Origin: Rhodocollybia butyracea
Taxonomy: Eukaryota; Basidiomycota; Agaricomycetes; Agaricales; Omphalotaceae
Assembly: GCA_015501585.1 (NCBI GenBank)
Contig: JADNRY010000062.1
Coordinates: forward strand, 62,001 to 126,000
Direction of reading: 5' to 3'
Length of the DNA: 64,000 nt
The notes under the pieces were generated by a model, which was given only the letters and a program-made list of their open reading frames with translations, ran no database searches and was not told where the DNA came from. Of this stretch, positions 35,256 to 48,223 are shown in pieces (position 1 is the stretch's first letter; each line of letters begins with the position of its first letter). The position numbers were made by a program, and so were the translations under genes.

Positions 35256-38200
35256 CTACTTTTTAATGTTCACATTGCGCAAAACTTCTCTCCTCGTCCA
35301 CTCGCCCACTACCGAACGCTCTCCTGTACAAGCTCTCCATACCAAAAGAAGGCTAGTCAACTCATCCCAAGCAATAGACTTCCTATCAGCATCCAATAGC
35401 ATAGTTACTTGCCATAGCTGTTCAATGGACTCTTCCTGCGCTTTACACAGGGCAGCATCAGACAGTGGGGGGATCTCCCATAGGTTGAAAGCACCGTGCG
35501 GAGCCTTGAAAGGCGATTCCGAATCGGTTACAGCCCGAGCGATATCAGGAAAAACCAGCTTCGTTTCCTGGTCTTTGAAAACCAACATACATCGATTCAA
35601 TAATCTTGGCATCTGGGAGACCGGAGTGCCCGGAAGCAAAGCAAGACGTAGAACGATCCCTGTCAATAGCCGAAATACTGGAAAAGTGTGCACTGTAGCC
35701 AACTGTTAAACTCAGAAACAATGGAAAACCGAAGTAACGTACGGCATTTGCATGCGTTAATGAGAAGGAGTAAGCATCGGGCAATACACGCACGCCACTC
35801 GCCACCCGTAGAAACTTCCAATTTTACACTGTCAGCAACGATCAAGATGTTCTCTAAAACCTTGAGCCAGGCTGGTCCTTCGTCTTCAACTAAAGTCACA
35901 ATTAACTGCATTTCAATCCAAATCAAGAGACTAGATTTGAGCAGTAACGACATTGCGGCTTGTGGTATGCACGTCAGGTTCGCTAGAACCTATGGTTGTG
36001 TTTTAGAAATCATGGTTAACTAAAATAAAAGGGCACCTACTTCAAGTACACCTCTCTTCAGCGACCGTTCCTTCTCCTCGCTTTGGAATAAACTAGCTAG
36101 AAGGTCCCATGTATGGCGACTCTTGAAAACACGCCAGTCGGCGGAGCTCTGCATACCATCTGCGAGCATACGTATGATCCATGCACGATCCCTCTTTCCA
36201 TGATCTTCCGCGCTACTATACAACATCCCATACAGCATGGGTACATCTCCAATGTCAAGAGTAGAACGCTGCAGGAGGAAACGTGCCGTGATCGGGTAAG
36301 TGAAGTTGGATGGGTAAAACACGCCTCGCAGCGCATGCGCGAGCAGTAAAGTCGTGTAGGAAGGAAGACGCTCAGGCGCATGCCCATGTGCTGGATGGAG
36401 TACATCTCGCAGAAGACTAAGAATATGAAAGACGTGGGGTGTCTCCAACATTTCGGCATGCTGTGAAATGAGACAGTAAGTAAGCTACTTGGCTTTAGTT
36501 GGGCTCAACACTTACTTCAAGAGCCTTCCACAGAACCGCGATCTGCGCCGCGGCAAGCTCACGAATTAAGTCGTCTTTTGAAGAAAGAGCACGAATGACC
36601 AGTCCGACAGCATTGGTCCGGAACAGCTCCACCCAACTTGGAATTGTTTTGGGTACATCTTCGGCAAGAACATGCGCAAAGAGAAGAAGGAGAAAGACAG
36701 GATCGTAGATATCAGAAGCCTCCGGCCACTCTTCCCAGTCGTTGTCAGTGTTTGCATCGTCGAGCACTCGCCATTGAGGAAAGTGGAGGGCGGTTCGAAG
36801 TACCAGTAGCGAATCAACATCCTTTAAAGCCTCCAGTGCACTTGTCGATTGGAAGCTTTGAGGCGAAGATGACCACTGGGCAAACAGTGAAGCTATGGAA
36901 GTGCGGCGTTGCGCCTCAAAGAGGCGGAAAATTGCCAGAAGCTTCCGGTCGGCAACGGAGGCAGAACCACCGTAAAGGGATATCAAAGGTTGAACATGAC
37001 TGGGCTGGCAGGTATTCACAGGGTGAAGATGGAATAACACATAGAGAACATTCGTGAGAGCATTCTTGGTAGAAGAGGTGGTGAAGTTCGCGAAATGCGG
37101 ATGTTGAACCAGAGTTTGTATATGACGATTAACGATCAAAGGCTATTGAGCAAAGCAAACTGAAGTCAGATATGGCAACTGGCGAAATAGCTAAATATAA
37201 GACCTTTAATTGTGCTTTAGGCAAAATCGTGGCTAGTAAGCGAAGTGCAAGTTCACTATACGGGTGCTCTCGTACAACGGCTGTAACTACTGGTTCAGCG
37301 AAGTGCGACTTGAGGATGTTTGTTGCGGTAAGGACGTTGACTAAGCGACCCATAATATTAAGAAAGTGGTAGAAGATAATCGGAGTTACGATGCTCACTG
37401 AGTTCAGATAAAAGCCGAGTATCTTCTTCTCCAATCTCGCGACATCCCGTGAGCATCCGCACAACCCATTGCAGGGCGTGGTCCACTACCGCTTCTCCAA
37501 GGCTTAATAGTCCCTGATCGCGCCCTAAGACGGCCGTCTTTCCGACTATTAACAGCTGCCACGTCATTCTATCTGGTGACAAAGTTTTGACCTGTTTGAC
37601 GAGCATTCCCACTAGTTTTTGACCATGGTCTGATATGTCTGCATCGGCTAGTTCCAGTAACATGTTGAGGCATTCACCGCTAGCTATCTGATTTTCAGTT
37701 GATAGTGTTGGAACGTTAGAGAAAGCAAGCTCGGATATGAGATGGAGGGGAGCCTCGTAAGCATTCCAGAAACCATCCTGTTGGTCCTCGAGGATACCTC
37801 CATGGGCGCGAATGTAATCAAGGTGGGCATGCAGAATGGGCACAAGAGATACCGAGAAGAGTGAACCGTCACTAAGTTCGCCCTTGGCTAGATGGGCTAG
37901 CCATATGTTCACCGCGGCCGGTTCAATGAATCCACTGTATATCGCATTGCAAACGATGTGGACTGTGGTGCTCGTCCACGCTTTGTGGTCACCCCGGTAA
38001 AGATAATGCTGAACAATAACATCAGAATGAGGGAGGCTTAGGCGATCTTCGAGACGTTGCTGCCATTGTCGACGTCGATGATGAAACGAGGTGTGTGGTT
38101 CGCATGAAAACCGAGAGAGTATGCCGTTGTAACCAATAGGTAAACGAGATTGTAGTGTGTACAAAATCAATTCATCAAGCGTCTGATGGTCGAGAGACTG

Positions 38201-41200
38201 AACCCTAGAATTACTCTGTTCGAGTGACAAAGACAGGAAGATGGAAAATCTGCTTCGGAGTTGCGCTGCTATTGCTAAAGAGTCTGAATCGGAAACAATA
38301 TCGGAGCCGCCATCGAAAGCAATCCGAGCATGAACCTTCAATGAGTCCAGCGTAGCCATGATCACCACCGTTGCTGTCGTTGTCGATTTAGCCTCAGAGC
38401 GGCATGCATAGGCTGTATCGAAAAGTTCACAGAGGACAAGCGGGTGTGCATATTGCAGCCAGACGAGCGCTAAGGTAAGCTGGGTATCCTTGGTCGGAAG
38501 GTTCTGACGAGCAAATCGTCAGTACATTATATATGAATAAAAGAACATAATCACCTTCACTGTCTGAAGTTCTCTGCGTAAATAGGCAACCCAATGTTCT
38601 GTAATATTTCCAAGTATAGTGCGGTCAGCAGGGTCTCCAGGATTGAGAAAACTGCCCTGGAGTAGAACTCCGATGGCTGTAAGGACAAAGATCTGAGATT
38701 AGAAGACAACTACAAAGAAAGGAAATCACCTCCATGAACACTGGATCTTTTTGTATCCAGCCAAAGCTCCTGCAAGACCTCATTCTCAGCAAAAACATAT
38801 TCTTTCAAAAGTTGTCTTTCTAGTAGCGACATGGTTTGGATCTCGCTTGACTTCACCATAACCAAGGTAAGGAGTATAAGAAGAGAATTGATGATGGAAG
38901 AAGATAGATTCACGTCGGGCTGAGAACTTGTTGCCGCTGCGATACTGTGAGATATAAGGCGCACGACTCTGAGGGTATTAGACAACGTTGATTTCTCGGC
39001 ATCATTGGCATCCATGAACATCTTTTCAACCAGCGTTGAGTGCCAGGATGGATCCCCAAGTCGAGCGACGGTACTTGTTACATAGAGTGTTTCGAAAGTC
39101 TCCCCGTACTCTTTTGTAGTGGAATCACGAAAGTGATACAAATGAGTGAACCTCAGCATGGTCCGTAAGTCCATTGCTTCAGCTTGAATGGTGCCATTGT
39201 CTTCTTTCACCTCATTGATGCATATCTTCTCAGCAAGTGCTTTAAGGACCGGAAGCGCCCGAGGCTCGCAGCAAGCCACCAGTCGAACAAAAAGACCACG
39301 CATAAATGAAACAAGGGCAAGGACATGAGATAATGAAGATATGACAGTTTCCAAGGCTGAGTGACGCTGTGTGGATGAGGCAAGTAATTTATACTCCAGT
39401 TGCTCGAGCAACGTGACAAGAAATGGACTGGAAAGCCCACCATATGTTCTCTCTTCGAATGTGGACATATTAGCTTCGCGGATTTGGTCTAGGGCGTCAA
39501 GGTAACGTTCAGGTGTACGCATATAGCGTTGTGCACACTCGTCCAGAAAGGCGACAATAGCATCGGCATCTGACACGTCTTTGCTTTCTGCTAATGCGGC
39601 GAGCCAGATTCGCACTTCGTCTCTCGAGCCGCCGCGGTATCGGTTATCATCTCGACGGAAGAGAATGCTATTTGAGAGTACTTGTACAAGTAACCGGTGT
39701 ATCTCATCCTGTAACACAGCGTGACCAGACTTTTTGCCAGGCTGGGGTAGAGAGCCTCGAGCAAATGCGCGAAGAAGAATATGCAGATACGTATGCTTGT
39801 GAGTACCTAGAAAAGGAGCAAAATCACATCAGATGATATATCGAACGAGGTATGAAAGTTGACTGACCAGCCTTCGTGAATACTCGTGATGCAAAATCTC
39901 CATTCGCACCGAGATATAGAGTACGAAGAATATGCACGTCCTTCATCGTTTTCAGCCCATCGAGTTCAGTAGCTGCGTCGCCTTCGACATCTTCATCCGA
40001 CCCCTTGGGTTCTTTGGCAGAAAACAGAGTCAAACTCGCTACCAGACCCCCAGCATCAAAGTTGCCCAGCCCTTCTTCGGACATGGAGGCAAAGCAAGCG
40101 TGATAAAGCCAGACGAGCCGATGGGCGCTTTCAGAGAGTAGTGCAAGTGCAGTAGAGTTCAGCGTCTTTGACGAGTTGGAAGAGGATTCGAGTTCTGATG
40201 ATGCAGCTTCAATACGTTTCAAAAACGCCAGTATGACTTGAACATCGGGGACACGAGCCCGGACCTCTCTAGTCACCTCTGCCAAACGTCGAGTCCATGA
40301 CCCAGTAGATTTTCCACCTCCCACATTCGCTTCTTCGATACGCTGCTCCTCCTCCCCAGCAGCTCGAGCAGCCCGGAGAAGAGCAGACCGAACCTGTGTA
40401 TATTTTTCAAGACAACGGCATAACGTGAGCGCGGTAGTATGTTGGACTAGACCCAGACCAGAACCAGTCTTTGAATCCTGAACCGAAGTTGGCTTCTCTA
40501 TCCCGCCACCTGCACTCAGAGCCTTCGTCAGAGAAGTTTTGGTCCCACCTCCTGTGAATGAGGGCACTACGCTCTCCACTACACTGCGCAAAGGCGGAGG
40601 AGTCACACGCGGAGTCCGTTCTCGCACTCCACCGCTGTCGCTTTGCGGCAGATAGAACATGTCCTCTGGGACAGGTAGTGCGACAACCCTCCCATACCAT
40701 GCCATAGCAACTATCCATCGTGCATTAAGACGAGGATCAAGTGCACCAGAGCCTCCGGAGACGATCTCCCCACACGATGCAACGAGTTCGGGACAAGCTT
40801 CCAATATCCGAGCTGCAAGCTCCTGCTGCCGTGGGTCGGCAGAAGGAGAAAGAAGGCGTAAAACACGTAGTAAAAGAGGGTTATGGATGTTGAATTTATG
40901 ATGATTACTTTGAGAATCTTCGTCAGCGTAAGGTACGTTCGAATGAGTAGCGCCAAGGTCAACAACATCATCGTAGGAGATCTTGTCACTATGATTGGAC
41001 GGGTACCATCCTTTGTCACGAAAACACACACCCTGCCCAGGACGCGTGCAAATGGCAAGTAAAAAATGATGCACAAGATCTGCTGGGATGCCGTCGTCAT
41101 CTTGAACCATATTTTCTTCTGAGTTATCAGAACGGAAAGACTCGGGTTCAGTACGAACATATACAGCCAAAAGCTAAACTCAAAGTAATTAAATGTTGCT

Positions 41201-42340
41201 AGGAAGTCGAGATAAGTCAAGCTCACCCCCTTCCAGAGCTTGTCCCCTGCTACTCTTCCGCGCCAGGCACTTTCATCCTTTCCTACGTTTGATGCCTGCC
41301 CAAATGCAAATATGGCTACTTTGGTGTTCCTTGGAATGCGCTTATCGCACCAAATTCCAGCATAGATCGTTTCAAGAAGGTTCCTGATTTGGCCGTAAGA
41401 GAATACGTATTCGTTTCCTTCATACGAATCACCAAGTCCAGACAAAATAGTTTGGAGCAAAGTCAAGGTTGGTGTTCCTAGTGCCAAAAATGCACTCTTG
41501 ACACGAGCGGGAACGTCTTGCCCCAGCATGCAGGTTATTAAGGATAAAAGAGCAGCTCGAGAGCGCGACTCTGCAATGACCAGGTTACTATGGGCAAAGG
41601 TTGTAAAAGAAACAAAAGAGTACCAGTGTAGCGATGCGTTTTTTCTCTGCCCTTCCCTTTCCCATCTTTTCTGCGATTACTTCGCAAGATTCGAGAAATC
41701 GCCTGCAATTAAAGAGTCAGATAAAAAATATGTTGACAGATTAGGAGAGCCCACATCTATGTCCCATCGTATACTTTCCAGTACAGTCTTCGGATCCCAG
41801 ACCGTCAAAGCCGCCAAAAGATTCAAAGTTTCTGCAACTAAAACGGCATTCTGGCTACTGGACCCATTCTTAGACGCGCTTTTCCCAGCAAGATAAGCAT
41901 TCAGTTGAGCTACGCGTGGTGCTGAAAGCAAGGAGCGAGCCAGACGTTTGTCGCTTTCCGAAGATGAAGACGAGTGTCGCAGTATAGTGGTGAGAAGAGA
42001 AATAAGCATTGAGAGAACTTTTCCATAGGCTCCTTCGCCTTCCAAGTAGTCCCAAAGAGTCAACAGAGCCTCAGCAGAAGTAGACTGAAACCATTGTTTT
42101 AACAAGCTTTGTTGAGCGCCAGGGTGTTGAAACTGCGATTGTAGAGAGCTGAGCACTACGAGCATCAGACATTAGATTGAACAAATGAAGAAAAGCGAGT
42201 AGAGAACCTCTAATAACTTGATCTACATTGCCCTGGGAGGTAAGAGCTTTGTCAATCTCCGCAGGGGTCTTGAATGTAAGATGAACTTCTGGAAAGGCAT
42301 CAGGTTTCAAGTGTTTTTTCTGCGACGGTCCAGCAGACAT
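35256..42340 (-). CDS. URB1: nucleolar pre-ribosome-associated protein URB1/NPA1
   Basis: Very large alpha-helical repeat protein needed for early assembly of the 60S ribosomal subunit in the nucleolus. The N-terminal exons (MSAGPSQKKHLKPDAF; VLSSLQSQFQHPGAQQSLLKQWFQ; AETLNLLAALTVWDPKTVLESIRWDID; CMLGQDVPARVKSAFLALGT) match the Npa1 N-terminal domain. It continues through long helical exons (41170-39824, 39717-38710, 38368-37358, 37139-36495, 36451-36020) to a C-terminal block LWEIPPLSDAALCKAQEESI...EQLWQVTMLLDADRKSIAWDELTSLLL, characteristic of the family's C-terminus. It stops at the TAG at 35256-35258. At least twelve exons and roughly 2000 aa, against about 1760 in yeast Urb1. The start is the ATG at 42338-42340. 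No break was seen, but small introns were not all resolved. Confidence 0.85.
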
Positions 42341-42488
42341 CTACAGAAGACTTAAAAAAGTTTTGGCGCCCGAATTGAGATAAGATTAGATACCGAGAGC
42401 CTTCTGAATCTCAACGGAAGCAACTTTACTATAGCATTTTGTAGATCATACTCTAGAGTCTATATACCTTGAAGCCACGGATTCCAAA

Positions 42489-44040
42489 CTAGACTCCGTA
42501 TCGTTGGACAAATCCATTGTGGAACTTCTCTAATTTACCCACATAGTCATCTACTCCGGGGCACAAACACGTCACTCGATAGTGCCATTCGCCTTCTTTC
42601 TGCCCAAATCCACTACCAGGCACAACGCAGATACCAGTCTCATCCAAAAGCTCTCGCGCATATAGCGCGTCAGGTTGCTTCCCTGCCTTCTTCGCCTCTG
42701 CAACAGCCTTCTCCGATAACGTGATTCTCGGGAACAGGTATAATGCACCAGGCGAATTGACGCATTCCACTCCAGGAAGCTTGTTCAGCCTTCCTGCCAT
42801 GACATTGGTGCGTTCAGCAAGTGCGGCGTGGATAGTGTCAGTCTCCTGTTTCCATTTCGGGTATGAAGCTTCACCCTTCTTTGGGGGACGCACAAGGGTA
42901 TCGACAGCGATCTGTCCCTGCAGTGGAGGACAAAGACCGACAGAGACCATTTTGTAGATCAAAGCAAGAATCTCCGGAGATATGTTCGTGCACTCGAAGT
43001 ACCCGCCACGACGGCCACATTCGCCCATCACACCTTTAGACGTCGAGTGGAATGACACCAAAGGTACGGGAGACTGAAGCTTCGACACGAGCTTCTTGAA
43101 CGAAGTGAATGGGTGAGATGCAGGCTTGTGGAGATTGGACTGGTAAACTTCATCAGCAAGAAGCACGAGTCCATGCTTTTCACAGATTCGGATGAGCTCG
43201 ATCTGAACATCTTCAGAGAGAAGGGCGCCGGTGGGGTTTCCAGGGTTTATGACCACAAGAGCTTTGGGATGCGTTCCCTCGGCATGTGCCTTTTTAACAG
43301 CAGCGTCTACCTCTTCGGGCGACGTGTTCCAATCGGCCGATCCATCAAGATAGTACGGTATAGGCTTCCCCGAGAACTGAGCAATGGCCGCAGTGTATAG
43401 CGGGTATTGCGGGATCGGAATCAGAATCCCTGAGCTCGGCGAGGAGATGAGCATGGAGAGAAGAAGAGAGACGCCGGCGGATGCACCAGCAGTGAGGAAG
43501 ATATTCTTTGGATCGGATGGGAATCCATCGCGTTCTGAAGCCAGATTTCGGTCAACTTGAAAGCGAACTACGGCGTTGTAGCTTACCTTGGATGAACTGA
43601 GCAACATGTTCTCTGATCAAAGGAACACCTTGGGAATGAGAATATGCTCCGATACTTCCAATTTCCTCCTGCAATTGCTTGGCTCTCTTGACTACATCTG
43701 CTGGAAATACGCCAGGAGCAAGCTCGGCCAAAGCAGGGTATTCCATCAGCGCTGCGAGTTGCCTTACAAAAGTAATCGGCGGCTGGTCAAGACCTTTTTG
43801 CTGAGGGTTACCGATGTTGGACGAAATGATTCTGTCGAAAGGCAAGCCATTATTCGGAGTCTTGAGCTTTGTGCGGTACTCTTCGGCTTTGATGGCGAGT
43901 TCGCCACGCACAGCGTATTCGACATTGAGGATCGCAGGATTGAGAGATTCGACAGTGAGAGGCATATTCCGAGGTGGTGGAGTCGAAAATAATGAGCGGA
44001 CTAAAGAAGAGAAGCCTCGAGGTTTTACGGGCATCCGCAT
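42489..44040 (-). CDS. ALT1: alanine aminotransferase (PLP-dependent)
   Basis: Interconverts alanine + 2-oxoglutarate and pyruvate + glutamate. Two main exons are split by an intron at about 43535-43587 (GTAAGC...TTCAG). Exon 1 starts at the ATG at 44038-44040; the first about 25 residues are basic and Ser/Leu-rich (MRMPVKPRGFSSLVRSLFS), a plausible mitochondrial presequence, with an alternative Met after it. Motifs in order: VEYAVRGELAIKAEEY, SNIGNPQQKG, IGAYSHSQGVPLIREHVA, LTAGASAGVSLLLSMLI, VINPGNPTGALLSE, LLADEVYQSNLH, and SFHSTSKGVMGECGRRGG with the PLP lysine in STSKG. The C-terminal domain ends YRVTCLCPG. Length about 500 aa, typical for the family. The stop at 42489 lies about 150 bp from the URB1 start, so the two genes are head to tail on the same strand. 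Confidence 0.93.
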
Positions 44041-44323
44041 GGCTAGTACGCGTGACTTGAAAGCAATGCAGTGGCAAGGAAACAGTTCCGAGTCCTTTTA
44101 TACAGGTTGAGTTAGAGCGCGTATTGCTACTGGAGATCTCACCTTACAGCCTCTCTACAGCTCAAACAGCCGCTTCCAACGCGTTGAAGTCTGATGAAGC
44201 ACAGTTTAAAAAAACGCGGGGAACTTTTAGGGTTGCCCTGAGCACCCACGGCATTTCTATATGACTCGGACCAAACGGACTCGGAGGTAAGTACTTGGAG
44301 GCTTTACATTGAAGCATTCTGAA

Positions 44324-45250
44324 TTATGTAAGCAAAGAACAATTCAAAGTCTCAACGCTCCTGTAAGGCTGGAGTCCCACAACTACTGCTCGAGCGCTCA
44401 AGCTAGAGCAACTGTACCTGACGTACGCTGCTGCCTGATATATACAACAATACAAAACTGTCCTCAGGCTGTTTAATTTTGCTACGACCTTAAACACCGC
44501 TAGACCAACGAGGATTCCAGCAACAGAAAGATATGAAGAACACACCCCGTGCTGTATATATATGATACAGCTAATACCTAGTCTCCAAAAGAAGACCTCG
44601 AGATTAACAGCAATAGTACTGCGAGCTCACCTTACGGTATATTTTGTCCATCCAATGATGAAGAAAATAAGACTCTCGTCTCAGCAAAAGCAACTGCTCA
44701 AGAATACCCCATGACCAGTACAATCTAACCCCGATGGATGAATAATACAAGGGCGAAGCTAACTCCGCAGAACAAGATCCTTCCTTCCTGAAGAACGTTT
44801 GCGTGCAAGACCGATCTGATTCCACAGGGAGGGAAGAGCTCTTTTCGCTTCTACATAGTATTTTTAGCGGCTGCCTAGTTTGGAGAAACAAGTAACAGGA
44901 CCTGCGGTGATGATATATCCTCAACACAACCTGTATGCAGTCCTTTGGAGCTGTGCTGAGGCAAGGATCGGAATCTGACAGTGTACTTACCTGGGTTGAG
45001 CGTTCTCTTGACATTTGGACCCCAGAGCTCCACGCCCTACTGTATGACCGTCGAGATTGGATCCATTCGAACGACTGGAGCAAGAACAACCTACCCTCGT
45101 TCTTTGCAACATGTCGATCGCTCTCAGTTAATCCGCAGGCTGCCACTATCGCTACGCCAGCGTCAAAACCAGCCGCTGTTATTGACGCGGTGAGGGCCGG
45201 ACAATTCTATTATTTTTTAATCCGCCAGCGGATTGGGGTCGTTACGGGCA
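44324..45250 (-). pseudogene. decayed copy of the M50B-type metallopeptidase gene
   Basis: Pieces match the gene at 48224-49500 but in changing frames with stops: AGFDAGVAIVAACGLTES (compare IGAALIACGFDTNAS), FALVLFIHRG followed by a stop (compare RYLVLFIGVM), a segment resembling IYRKVSS (compare ISRKVNSS), and VAGILVGLAVFK (compare IAGILVGLAAFK). The HEMSH-containing exon was not found. The intact gene and this relic flank the P450 gene on either side, which suggests a local duplication. Confidence 0.6.
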
Positions 45251-45377
45251 TGAAGTCGGCTCAGTCATGTTGCGTTATGCTTTCAATAATAATACTGACT
45301 AGACGTGTCGGTCGAAAGTCCCCACCCCAGACTCGTAGAATTGGCCTGAATCCATATATACACTTTACATCGAGATA

Positions 45378-47675
45378 TTACAGTTCTGGAGCCAGGGATA
45401 CTTTGAGTGGCATCGATGCCACCTTTCCATCAGCAAAGGGTTGCAAGGACATAGCTAGGTACTGGGTAATCTTCGCCTCAGTAAGCCCAAATTCAAACGA
45501 GCGTACAAGCGCAGCAATAGCTATATTGATCTCCAGTACACCTGGAATAAAAGGGGCTCAGAAGTTGAAGATGACGCGAATTGATGAATATATGCAGAGA
45601 GCTCACCAAGTCGATAGCCCATGCAACTGCGTGGTCCGTCCGCTGAATTTATCAATCAATTGACCTGAATGTTTTGAAAAGCTCCATTGAGGCACGTACA
45701 AAATGAAGACACTCCGACGCCGGCCCAAGGTCCGTAGGGAAGTTTATCTATCGGAGGAACCCTTCCAGGCTCGATCCATCGTTCGGGAATAAATTGGTCT
45801 GCGCCGTTTCCCCAGATTTGTTTATTGGTGTTGAGAAGGCCCGAAGGAATCCGGAATACCTGGTGTGGACAGCGAGTCAAGCGCACTGATAATAGTAACT
45901 GGTAGCAATGAGGCAGACACCAACCTGACCAGCTTTAACAGAGAATGAGGATACCATTTCCCCCACTTTCGGTGCGGAGGGCTTGATTAAGTGGTATCAC
46001 ATCATCATAAAGAGCTATACGATCTGGTGTGGCACCAACAGGGTGCAAACGCAACCTGGGATTCAAAACAGAACTCATGGCAAGCACATAGCATTTTGCA
46101 GTGGAATAACATACCCCTCCTTTACCACAGCATTGAGATACTCAAGTTCGAGAATCCTATTGTAATCAACAGAGGTCCCAGTTCGAATTTCTTGCTGGAG
46201 CTTGGATTGAATTGATAGGTTTCGGGCAACGTGAAGTAGTATGAAGGCAATTGTCTCATGCCCAGCTACCCTGTATAGTTTAAAACCATAATGTGCAGTG
46301 ATTAATTAGTTCTAGCAAATTCCGCTTGACGCACAAGAAAGTTGCAATCTATCGATAAAAACATGACTGGAATTAAACAAAAGTGAGTAGTTTCAGAAGC
46401 TGCACTTAGTAAGTTACATTATCAAGTAGTTCAGTGGTAGTTAGCCGAGCTTCCGAGTTGTTCCTGTTGATCAGAATAGACAATATATCCTTGCCATGAA
46501 AAGCATCTGCATTTTCGGAGCTGTCCGTTATAAGTTTTCCTGCCAGTTGATGTATTGTCCTTCCCACCACACCGTCTCGAAAAGCCGGTATGGGTAATCT
46601 GGTAATCCAAGGGAAAATGTTGATTAGGATGGGCGCCAAAAACCCTGCGAACGTCCGCGACACAGCCACGTCGTGATGCCAGGCAGAAATGATTGCTTTT
46701 GCTTCTGAACTCTCCCCACCTTTGAAATCATGTCCAAAACAAACTCGTCCTATAATATCTAGACTAGAGCTGTGTAAGAAAATCTCCAAAAACCTTGGTG
46801 AAACTCACGTGCAAGCAGACATGATAGGAACGAAATCCAGGACGTCGTTATTGGTCGTTTCGACAGCAGAACGGAGATTTCGGGTCATCTGCTACAACGC
46901 ATGAGCTATCAATATACCCGAAAAGGAACCCATCGACCTGGTCTACACAAGAAATTATATCATCAGTCATAGCCTCGACTGTACCTGATCTGCATTGGTA
47001 CATATGTTGTTAGCATGAACCTTGTCGGTTGGCAGGGACCGTACGTACGTGAAGGCTGGTGCTAACAGTTTGCGTTGGTATCTATGATCTTCGCCTTCAG
47101 CTCCTGCAAGACCTTTTCCGATGAGTCTTGTGATGACCCGCCGATACCCTGCTGCTTTCACTAGACACATATGAGCATGACCAAGGACCCAATTGGCAAG
47201 GCTTGGGAGACGCACCATAACTATAAGCATTTTGGAGTATATGGTGAGCAGCAACGTTATCTCCCACAATGATCTAGAGCATCGAAGACAGACAGAGTTG
47301 TAGGTTAGATTTGTCTTATGAGAGTCAACAATTTGATTATTAGTGGTGCACGTACGATATTGGATTGAAATAGCGCTGCTTTAGTCCTATATACTAGCCC
47401 AACCGATGCTGCCCACTCGATGTACATTTCATAAGCCTCATGTTGGAAAATTTCGAGCTCATGTCCCCAGATCCAGCTTGTTTGCTTTGAGTACTAGAAT
47501 GACAGTGGATTTTGAGCAGATAATCAGGCAAGTTTATTAAAGGACTCGGCGAGAGACTTACAGGCATTGGAAGCTTTTGGGCAGTACTCCACTTATGCTG
47601 CATATATTTCCAGAACAAGTAGGACATCCCAAGGATGAAAGCACTGAGAGGAAACGAGTAACTATTGCCATTCAT
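45378..47675 (-). CDS. cytochrome P450 monooxygenase, complete but with a one-base break
   Basis: Haem monooxygenase with an N-terminal membrane anchor (SFPLSAFILGMSYLFWKYM) from the ATG at 47673-47675. More than ten small exons carry the standard landmarks: RRVITRLIGKGLAGAEGEDHR and QRKLLAPAF (C-helix), SLDIIGRVCFGHDF, an AGHETIAF I-helix motif near 46270, EGLRLHP (ExxR) near 46100, and FIPERW near 45760. The haem loop is assembled across an intron to F-S-D-G-P-R-S-C-M-G, with the cysteine ligand near 45620. The last exon is VLEINIAIAALVRSFEFGL...LAPEL, with its stop at 45378-45380. Between ExxR and FIPERW a run of five C (45960-45964, plus strand) puts the two parts one base out of frame. 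Substrate unknown. No other biosynthetic genes adjoin it. Confidence 0.75.
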
Positions 47676-48223
47676 GATAGCTGCTGTCTTGCGTGTGGTG
47701 TATAACAGAGACGTGCCTTTGAGCTTTAATCCTAACCCAACGACTTGTGTCGCATGAGGTACCTGTCAGTACCTGTCAGGTAATTATAGTTGCGAAGCCT
47801 GACTGAGGTAGATGGAAAATCAGCCATCGTTCGAAAGGATACACTCAGCCGAAGATTGACCAATTACCGACACATAGGAAGAGATAAGGTTTCCCAGTCT
47901 ATGTACTTACTTTGACCACAGAATAAATGCTGTGAGAGACTTTTCGGCCATTCCCACTAAAGTCTAGCGCGCCCATCATATATCGAGACATAAAGGGTAT
48001 ACGAGCCTCACGAAAAATTTTTCATGTTTTACAGCTCGTCAAAAACACATTAGCTTCAGGTTTGAGTCCATACGCGCAGAAGAAAGGCTTGACATGCGGG
48101 AGACCCGCTGTTCTACGAGCTATCGATACAGATGCAGCAAGGTTGTTAAATATAATATTAAGGGTGTCCAAATATCTAAAAGTCCAAGTACAGCTGAAAG
48201 GAGGGACGTACGGAAATCCACCA
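47676..48223. other. intergenic, no gene seen
   Basis: P450 promoter side and the 3' end of the metallopeptidase gene. It contains a short direct repeat, TACCTGTCAG, twice at about 47760-47780. Confidence 0.45.

Noticed and set aside
35266..35709. 147-codon plus-strand open frame at the end of URB1
   Set aside because: It is the antisense of the conserved URB1 C-terminal exon, which matches the family.
45656..45890. P450 ending after GPWAGVGV as a truncated pseudogene lacking the haem cysteine
   Set aside because: Splicing two more short introns recovers a full haem-binding loop and C-terminal exon down to 45378.
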